Shown: positions 1 through 5,558 of the stretch, one piece after another
Numbering within the stretch: the stretch's first letter is position 1
Layout of the letters: each line of letters starts with the position of its first letter
Assembly (NCBI GenBank): GCA_026389975.1
Contig: JAPLGV010000325.1
Location: forward strand, 1 to 8,799
Direction of reading: 5' to 3'
Origin: Chloroflexota bacterium
GTDB lineage: Bacteria > Chloroflexota > Anaerolineae > Anaerolineales > Villigracilaceae
DNA length: 8,799 bases
The notes under the pieces: generated by a model
Told to the model about the DNA's origin: nothing
The model's input: the letters and a program-made list of their open reading frames with translations, nothing else
The model's database searches: none
Made by a program: the position numbers and the translations under genes

Positions 1-912
1 ATCATCCTGGAGAGGAGAGTCCTCATGGGTCAGGACGTAGAAACTTCGCTCATTATCATGGACGAAGTCGGTGACCAGATAACCGGTTGCAAAGGCGTTC
101 TCGAAGACTTCACGAGTGTAAAAGCGCCAGTCGCGCGCCAGGGGCAGGTCAGCGGCCTTCAGGGCCAGGAAATCAGACGGGATTTCGATAAGCAGCAGTG
201 TGCCCGTCAGAGTGGTAGTCCCGGTTCCAGATGGGTAGTCCCGGTTCCCGCACGGGGCACGGGGCGAGGAAGTTTCTTCCGGCGGACAGAGCGCAGGCCC
301 CCGGTCCGAGTGCGCTTCGAACAGAGTTGCTTCGGCGGTGCGGTAGTGGTCGAGGGTCAGAGCCGGGCGTGAGCGGCGACTGAGGCGTTGTTCCACGCGT
401 TTGGTATTCAGCCACCAGTCCACCGTGAAACGGTCGGAAGGCAGGCCGGCGTTCAGGCCGTCGCGCATCTCGCCATATTCGGAACGCAGGTAAGTATTGC
501 AGACCGCGCCCAGACGGGAAATATTGAGGTGGGCGTTGCGACTGAGCAGAGGGTCGTAAGTCCAGGTGATACGGTCGAGGCCCTGTTTACGGACCATCTG
601 CCACTGGGCGCGCTTGAGGGCAAAGCCGATGCCTTTCCCGTTCCAATTCAGATGGACGCCGAGAATGTGCGAGTGGTGTTTCAGGCGTGGACCGTCGGGT
701 GTTGTATAGATACCGGGAAACCCGAAAGATACACCCACCAGGTCATCCTCCACGAATGCGCCGAGCACCAGCCCGCCGTTATGGACAGCAGCCAGCAGCA
801 TGTGGGCCGGTATAACGTCGGTCTCGGAGCCAGGCCAGACCAGGCGCTGAAGCGCCTCGACGGCGGTCATCTCTTCGGGGGTTTCCAGGAGGCGGATGGT
901 CCACTCAGACAT
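1..912 (-). CDS. GNAT-superfamily acetyltransferase, COG3375 type (3' end outside window)
   Basis: The frame is open for 304 codons from ATG at 912-910 to the window edge with no stop, so the C-terminus is missing. The family (predicted GNAT acetyltransferases, COG3375) should transfer an acyl group from acyl-CoA; the substrate is unknown. Visible marks are an N-terminal GNAT-like half with LVLGAFVEDDLVGVSFGF (residues 48-65) as strands, GVHLNWNGKGIGFALKRAQW (85-104) with NGKGIG as the CoA pyrophosphate loop, and the family-typical stretch YDPLLSRNAHLNISRLGAV (119-137) followed by NTYLRSEYGEM (139-149). The start overlaps the last 8 nt of the upstream SDR gene and has no good Shine-Dalgarno, which suggests translational coupling. 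Odd: residues about 205-237 are a Gly/Thr/Pro-rich insert encoded by two copies of a dispersed repeat. Family assignment is from recall of conserved blocks, with no search run. Confidence 0.82.
   Translation of the reverse strand, partial: MSEWTIRLLETPEEMTAVEALQRLVWPGSETDVIPAHMLLAAVHNGGLVLGAFVEDDLVGVSFGFPGIYTTPDGPRLKHHSHILGVHLNWNGKGIGFALKRAQWQMVRKQGLDRITWTYDPLLSRNAHLNISRLGAVCNTYLRSEYGEMRDGLNAGLPSDRFTVDWWLNTKRVEQRLSRRSRPALTLDHYRTAEATLFEAHSDRGPALCPPEETSSPRAPCGNRDYPSGTGTTTLTGTLLLIEIPSDFLALKAADLPLARDWRFYTREVFENAFATGYLVTDFVHDNERSFYVLTHEDSPLQDD
214..257 (+). repeat. Tandem pair of a dispersed repeat inside the acetyltransferase gene
   Basis: GGTAGTCCCGGTTCC occurs at 214-228 and again at 234-248, a 20-nt offset. 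A third identical 15-mer lies in the intergenic spacer at 1924-1938. After the core, the second and third copies share a similar GCACGGG tail, which lets CCCG pair with CGGG in a small hairpin. Inside the gene the pair keeps the reading frame and encodes a low-complexity segment (GNRDYPSGTGTTTLTG). Confidence 0.8.
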
Positions 913-1843
913 AATGGGTAAACAGCCTGCGGAGCAGTTGCCGGGTCCAGGGAACGTTGCGCAGGTAGTCCAATCGGGAGGCGAAACGGGCGGGCATCAG
1001 TCCGAAGATGCGCGTGATCGTGTCCACCGGGCAGGTGCGGTTGACGGCCAGGTAATCCAGCCAGAAGATCGAGGCAGGGAAGCGCGGAAAAATGGATTCC
1101 ATGATGATGGTCAGGGCGCGCATGGATTGCGTCGGCCAGTTGACCAGCAGACGCCGCTGGCCGGTTACTTCCATAATTGTCTCGGTCAACTGGCGCAGGC
1201 TGATGTACTCACTGCCGCCCAGGTCGTAAGTCTGGTTGAGTGTTTCGGGGTTATCGAGGGACCAGATGAGACAGGTGACCAGGTCCTCGACCCACAACGG
1301 CTGGAGGAGCGTCTCGCCCTTGGCTGGCAGGGGCAGGAAACCGGGAGCGGCGGTCAGTAGCATCGCCAAACCGGTGGTGAATTCGTCACCCGGACCGAAC
1401 AGGACCGAGCCGCGCAGGATTGTGTGCGGGACCCCCGACTTGCGGACGTATTCCTCGGCGATACCTTTGGCCTTAAGCACCGGGAAACCGGCGGCCCGGC
1501 CGGCGCCCAGGTGGCTCAGGTAGAAGAGACGTCCAACGCGGGCATCCGCGGCGGCTTCGCACAGAGCACGCGTGCCATTTATGTCCACGGCCTGTAGATT
1601 GGCGCGCCCGCCCTCACCCTCTCCCCCTGCCAGATGGTAGATTGTTTCCACGCCGCGCATGGCGGCGCGCAGACCTTGCACATCGCTCAGGCTGGTGACG
1701 GCCGCTTCGACCGACACGCCGATGGGCAGGCGGGGCGTACGCAGCGACGGCCGCAGCAAAATACGGACCTGGTGGCCGGTTTCGACCAGTTGACGGGTGA
1801 GCACCCGGCCGATGAAGCCGGTGCCGCCGGTGAGGAGGATCAT
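905..1843 (-). CDS. Atypical SDR / NAD(P)-binding epimerase-dehydratase-like protein (NDUFA9/NmrA-like)
   Basis: A complete 312-residue protein. The N-terminus MILLTGGTGFIGRVL contains the TGxxGxxG dinucleotide-binding motif (residues 5-12). It is followed by an Arg pair (RILLRPSLR) of the kind that favours NADP, and by IYHLAGG after the fourth strand. The segment FYLSHLGAG then KAKGIAEEYVRKSGVPHTIL replaces the classical YxxxK catalytic pair, as in atypical SDRs of the NDUFA9/NmrA group, which often bind cofactor without being standard dehydrogenases. RGSVLFGPGDEF is also typical of that group. Length fits the family. The ATG lies only 8 nt below a TATAAT box, so the transcript is probably leaderless. 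The stop overlaps the start of the acetyltransferase, so the two form an operon. The physiological substrate cannot be told. Confidence 0.88.
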   Translation of the reverse strand: MILLTGGTGFIGRVLTRQLVETGHQVRILLRPSLRTPRLPIGVSVEAAVTSLSDVQGLRAAMRGVETIYHLAGGEGEGGRANLQAVDINGTRALCEAAADARVGRLFYLSHLGAGRAAGFPVLKAKGIAEEYVRKSGVPHTILRGSVLFGPGDEFTTGLAMLLTAAPGFLPLPAKGETLLQPLWVEDLVTCLIWSLDNPETLNQTYDLGGSEYISLRQLTETIMEVTGQRRLLVNWPTQSMRALTIIMESIFPRFPASIFWLDYLAVNRTCPVDTITRIFGLMPARFASRLDYLRNVPWTRQLLRRLFTHYV

Positions 1844-1851
1844 CGGGGGAG

Positions 1852-1860
1852 ATTATAGCA
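1852..1860 (-). promoter_or_regulatory. Extended -10 promoter of the SDR-acetyltransferase operon
   Basis: On the minus strand the sequence reads TGCTATAAT, an extended -10 (TGnTATAAT), with the TATAAT at 1857-1852. Only CTCCCCCG separates it from the ATG at 1843, so the transcription start would fall at or next to the start codon. No convincing -35 is seen at normal spacing, which extended -10 promoters can lack. Confidence 0.6.
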
Positions 1861-1923
1861 GATAGTTATATAAGGCGATCGGCCAACACCCGTAATTTAT
1901 CCCATCACCACGGCGATTCTCAC

Positions 1924-1947
1924 GGTAGTCCCGGTTCCAGCACGGGA
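1924..1947 (+). repeat. Intergenic copy of the dispersed repeat
   Basis: The 15-mer GGTAGTCCCGGTTCC is identical to the two copies in the acetyltransferase gene and is followed by AGCACGGGA. TCCCG (1929-1933) can pair with CGGGA (1943-1947), giving a 5-bp stem with a 9-nt loop. It sits in the divergent spacer between the SDR gene and the diguanylate cyclase gene. Confidence 0.75.
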
Positions 1948-2024
1948 GAGAACCAACACCGACTTTTAACGCAATTGCACTGGTTAATGCTGCTTAGTTG
2001 AGGTAAACTAAAGCAAGATAAGCG

Positions 2025-5000
2025 ATGAACTGGCCAAACGTGTTTGCCCTGGTCGTGTCTACCGCTGCAGCCATATATGTTAGTATAGTGGCCTGGGGGC
2101 GACGTACCGCGCCGGGTGCTCGTCCATTAATGGTGTTGGGGGGCGCGATCGCCGCCTGGACATTGACATATGCGATCCATTTTTTGGTTGTGACCGAACC
2201 TGCCCGTTTCTTCTGGTTGCGGGCCACCTACCTGGGGGTGCTGACCGTTCCAACTACGTTCCTGGTTTTTTCCATTCAGTATGTCAACCGAGGACAGTGG
2301 TTGAAGAAAAGGGTCATTGCCCTGCTCACCATTGAGCCGGTGCTTACTTTCATCCTGTTGTGGACTGATCCCTGGCACAACCTGTTTTTTGGCGGCAAGC
2401 ATGTGGATGGAATGATTCTGGATGGCGGCCCGTGGTTCTGGATCAATGTTATTTATTCATATGGGTTGGTTTTGTTCGCAATCATCCTGCTAATCCATGC
2501 GTACCGGCATACCGCGCGTCCACTACGGGGACAGACCGCAGCTGTCCTGGCCGGAGCGTTGTTGCCTTGGGCAATCAACATTGTCGGGGTGTTGGGTCTC
2601 AATCCATTCTCCGGACTGGACTTAACTCCCTTTGCTTTTACTATCACCTGTATCTGTTTCACAGTTGGCTTTTCGCGTTACCGGTTGCTTGATCTTGTGC
2701 CTATTGCCCGGGATGCTCTGATTGAGAGTATGAATGACGGTGTGATGGTTTTGGATGCGCAGAACCGTATCGTGGATGTTAACCGGACAGCTCTGCAGAT
2801 GATTGGAAAACCCGGACAATTGGTCATCGGCGAACCAGCAGAACACGTTTTCGCAAATGTCAGTGAAATATTTAACCGGTTTCGGGACAAGCTTACCACC
2901 CATCAGGAAATCGTGATTGGTGATAAAGAACTGCTTTATTTCGACCTGCGCATCTCGCCCCTCTATGATCGCAAGGGACAGTACTCCGGCAGGCTGATCG
3001 TCGCTCGCGATATTACCGAACGCCGTTTGATGGAGCAGGCTGAACACGAACAGCGCGTCTTGGCTGAGGCGTTGAGTGATACTGCTGCGGCGTTGAACAG
3101 TTCGCGCACTTTTGAAGATGTGCTGGACCGCTTGCTGGACAATCTTGGACACGTTGTCCCTTATGATATGGCAACTTTTATGTTGCTTGACGAACATAAT
3201 ATTGCGCGAGTAGCCCGTTCACATGGATATCGGGAACATGGCCTGGATGAAAAATTATTAAATTTTCCGGTGAACGAGATTCCAAATTTTTGCACAATGA
3301 TGGAAACTGGTCAGGCCTTGGTGGTACCAGATACTCACCGAAGCAAGAATTGGGTTGTGATGGATGGATTGGAAAAGATATGTTCTTATGCCGGTGCACC
3401 CCTGCAAGTGAAAGGGGAAGTGATTGGGTTTCTGGACCTGACCAGCCTGACCCCGAATTTCTATAACCAAACCCATGCGGACCGATTACAGGCATTTTCT
3501 GACCAGGTCGCGATTGCTATTGAGAACGCCCGTCTCTTTGAGGATGCTCGGCAGCGCGCAGACGAGTTATCGACCCTGCTGGATATCGGCCTGGCTGTCA
3601 CCTCAGGCCTGGAGATGGACAAACTCCTCAAAGCACTTCTGGAGAAGTGTAAGCGCGTCCTGCCTATCGAAGCCTTTTACATTGCAACCTATGATAATGA
3701 AACCGAGATGATCGGGTTTCCCCTCTTTTTTGACAAGGGGGAAATTAGTGTTTTGCCCCCGCACGAAATTCGCCAATCTCCAGGACTGACCGGGTACATT
3801 ATCCAAACCCGGCAGATGCTCTACCTGCCGGATGCCCTCGCAGAAGAAGTCACGCGGAAATACAAAATCAACGATTTAGGTGGTGACCCGAGCCGTTCAT
3901 ATGTCGGCGTACCGCTTCTGGTGGGAGAGCGGGTGGTAGGTGTTATATCCATGCAAAGTTCCCAGCCGAATGCTTATCATCCGGATCAGATCCGTCTGTT
4001 GGAAACGATTGCCACCCAGGCAGCCGGAGCCATCGAAAATGCCAGGTTATTCGAAGAAGTGCGCCTGCGCGCCGAAGAGATGACGGCGCTCTTTGATATC
4101 GGCATTACAGTCACCTCAGGCCTGGATATGGAACAGGTTTTGAGGACTTTGTTGGAGAAATGCCGGCAGGTACTCCCCGTGGAGGCATTCTATATCGCTA
4201 TCCTAGACCCGGACACCGGCTTGATCCACCATCCCCTTGCCTATGATATGGGCGAATACCCGCAGATTCCCACCCGTGACATTCGCCAAAACCCCGGGCT
4301 AAGCGGTCATGTCATCAACAACCGCCAGACGCTATACATCCCGGATATTACAAACCCAGATGCGATTACGACTTTCCAGATTTTCCGTACCAGTGGTACG
4401 CCCACGCGGGCATATGTCGGTGTACCTATGATTGTCGGGGATCGCGTCGTGGGGGTCATTTCAATGCAGAGTTACCAGCCGAATGCTTACGATCCGGGCC
4501 AGATCCGCCTGCTGGAAACGATCGCTACCCAGGCCGCCGTGGCCATCGAAAACAGCCGCCTGTATGCGAAGGCCCAACAGGAAATCAGGCAACGCGAAAA
4601 GGCCGAGCACCGTTACCGGGCTTTATTCGAGCAGTCACATGACGCCGTGTTTATTCTTGATGTTCAAGGGAAACACCTGGAAGTCAATCAACGCGCCTCT
4701 GATTTACTCGGTTATACGGTTGAAGAATTGATGCAACTGTCCGTGGCTGATCTTTCAGCGCAGAAAGAAGAGAGTGGAACTATACTGGAATGTTTACAGA
4801 AAGGCGAAAATATCCCCCTCTATGAGCGTGTTTTTATTAAAAAGAACGGAGAGAAAGTAACCGTCGAGATAAATGCTGAATTGGTATGTGATGATGATGG
4901 CGCTCCTATTCACATTCAGAGTGTGGTCCGGGATATTTCTGAACGCAAGCAGAACGAAGTTGTATTGCAGGAAGCCAATCAAAAATTACGGAACCAGCTT

Positions 5001-5531
5001 GAGGAAATTGAAACATTACAGGCCCAGTTGCGTGAGCAAGCCACCCGCGACTCGTTAACCGGCCTCTTCAACCGTCGTTACCTCGAAGAGACACTGGTGC
5101 GCGAGTTTCTGCGGGCCGGGCGTGAAAAGAGCACTGTCTGTTTGGTTATGATGGATATTGACGGATTCAAGGCGTTCAACGACACTTATGGGCACGATGC
5201 CGGTGACCTGCTCTTGAGAAAACTGGGCGAATTTCTGCGTTCTGAAGTCCGTTCCTCGGATTTTTCCTGTCGCTACGGCGGTGAAGAGTTTTTAATTGTC
5301 ATGCCGGGTGCCCTGCTGGAGAAAGGCTATGAACGCGCCGAGCATTTGCGCGCCGCTTTTTTGTCGCTTGACATTGAGCACCTGGGGGTGAAACTGTGTG
5401 CCACGTTGTCAATCGGAGTGGCGATCTACCCGCAGCACGGTGACACCAGTATAGAAGTCCTGCACGCTGCCGACCAGGCGATGTATGCTGCCAAGGTTGC
5501 CGGGAGAAACTGCACTCGCACCGCCAAATAA
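2025..5531 (+). CDS. Membrane sensor diguanylate cyclase: 7TM-PAS-GAF-GAF-GAF-PAS-GGDEF
   Basis: The 1168-residue protein should make cyclic di-GMP from two GTP in response to membrane and cytosolic inputs. Residues 1-225 hold about seven hydrophobic helices, matching the 7TM input module usually fused to histidine kinases. PAS1 follows (about 231-333, ending RDITERR), then GAF1 (347-505), GAF2 (513-676), GAF3 (684-847), PAS2 (862-975, ending RDISERK) and a coiled coil (975-1007). The GGDEF domain starts near DSLTGLFNRRYLEE. GGEEF at 1085-1089 and Asp1044 in MMDIDGF are intact, so the cyclase should be active. RSSD (1076-1079), five residues before GGEEF, is an intact product-inhibition site. 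There is no kinase or EAL domain. The ATG is the first in frame after a TAA at 2019-2021, but no good Shine-Dalgarno precedes it. The stretch looks more AT-rich than its neighbours. Signal sensed: unknown. Confidence 0.93.
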   Translation: MNWPNVFALVVSTAAAIYVSIVAWGRRTAPGARPLMVLGGAIAAWTLTYAIHFLVVTEPARFFWLRATYLGVLTVPTTFLVFSIQYVNRGQWLKKRVIALLTIEPVLTFILLWTDPWHNLFFGGKHVDGMILDGGPWFWINVIYSYGLVLFAIILLIHAYRHTARPLRGQTAAVLAGALLPWAINIVGVLGLNPFSGLDLTPFAFTITCICFTVGFSRYRLLDLVPIARDALIESMNDGVMVLDAQNRIVDVNRTALQMIGKPGQLVIGEPAEHVFANVSEIFNRFRDKLTTHQEIVIGDKELLYFDLRISPLYDRKGQYSGRLIVARDITERRLMEQAEHEQRVLAEALSDTAAALNSSRTFEDVLDRLLDNLGHVVPYDMATFMLLDEHNIARVARSHGYREHGLDEKLLNFPVNEIPNFCTMMETGQALVVPDTHRSKNWVVMDGLEKICSYAGAPLQVKGEVIGFLDLTSLTPNFYNQTHADRLQAFSDQVAIAIENARLFEDARQRADELSTLLDIGLAVTSGLEMDKLLKALLEKCKRVLPIEAFYIATYDNETEMIGFPLFFDKGEISVLPPHEIRQSPGLTGYIIQTRQMLYLPDALAEEVTRKYKINDLGGDPSRSYVGVPLLVGERVVGVISMQSSQPNAYHPDQIRLLETIATQAAGAIENARLFEEVRLRAEEMTALFDIGITVTSGLDMEQVLRTLLEKCRQVLPVEAFYIAILDPDTGLIHHPLAYDMGEYPQIPTRDIRQNPGLSGHVINNRQTLYIPDITNPDAITTFQIFRTSGTPTRAYVGVPMIVGDRVVGVISMQSYQPNAYDPGQIRLLETIATQAAVAIENSRLYAKAQQEIRQREKAEHRYRALFEQSHDAVFILDVQGKHLEVNQRASDLLGYTVEELMQLSVADLSAQKEESGTILECLQKGENIPLYERVFIKKNGEKVTVEINAELVCDDDGAPIHIQSVVRDISERKQNEVVLQEANQKLRNQLEEIETLQAQLREQATRDSLTGLFNRRYLEETLVREFLRAGREKSTVCLVMMDIDGFKAFNDTYGHDAGDLLLRKLGEFLRSEVRSSDFSCRYGGEEFLIVMPGALLEKGYERAEHLRAAFLSLDIEHLGVKLCATLSIGVAIYPQHGDTSIEVLHAADQAMYAAKVAGRNCTRTAK
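3516..4541 (+). repeat. Tandem duplication of a GAF-domain unit (two units of 513 nt)
   Basis: Two units, about 3516-4028 and 4029-4541, encode GAF2 and GAF3. Matching landmarks sit exactly 513 nt (171 codons) apart: GATATCGGC at 3582 and 4095, and GCCATCGAAAA at 4029 and 4542. Shared peptides include VTSGL, EKC, VGVISMQS and QIRLLETIATQAA. DNA similarity is still visible in the 3' third of each unit. Confidence 0.85.
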
Positions 5532-5558
5532 AATAAAACGCCCGAGGGCGTTTTATTT
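5531..5558. terminator. Bidirectional rho-independent terminator shared by convergent genes
   Basis: AAATAAAACGCCC (5531-5543) and GGGCGTTTTATTT (5546-5558) are perfect inverted arms around GA, in practice a 12-bp stem with a CGAG tetraloop. Each strand reads a GC core followed by TTTTATTT, so it works both ways. The last base of the cyclase stop codon (5529-5531) and the whole chelatase stop codon (5553-5555) fall within the arms. Confidence 0.9.

Larger units (their letters stand above)
1844..2024. other. Divergent intergenic spacer
   Basis: This 181-bp spacer separates the SDR operon from the diguanylate cyclase gene. It holds the SDR extended -10 at its left end and one dispersed repeat copy in the middle. 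For the plus-strand cyclase gene, TTGCAC (1975-1980) and TAAACT (2004-2009) are visible but 23 bp apart, too far for a normal sigma-70 promoter, so no promoter is called for it. Confidence 0.6.

Noticed and set aside
214..248. Repeat pair as the start of a CRISPR array
   Set aside because: Only two units with a 5-nt gap, inside an intact coding frame, with no spacers of constant size and no cas genes.
388..1360. Plus-strand open frames of 177 and 154 codons
   Set aside because: They lie opposite the acetyltransferase and SDR genes, which carry clear family motifs. The antisense peptides have none.
1975..2009. TTGCAC and TAAACT as the promoter of the diguanylate cyclase
   Set aside because: The spacing of 23 bp is well outside the usual 16-18 bp.
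2622..3495. Minus-strand open frames of 191 and 105 codons
   Set aside because: They are antisense to the PAS and GAF region of the diguanylate cyclase and show no domain features or ribosome binding sites.
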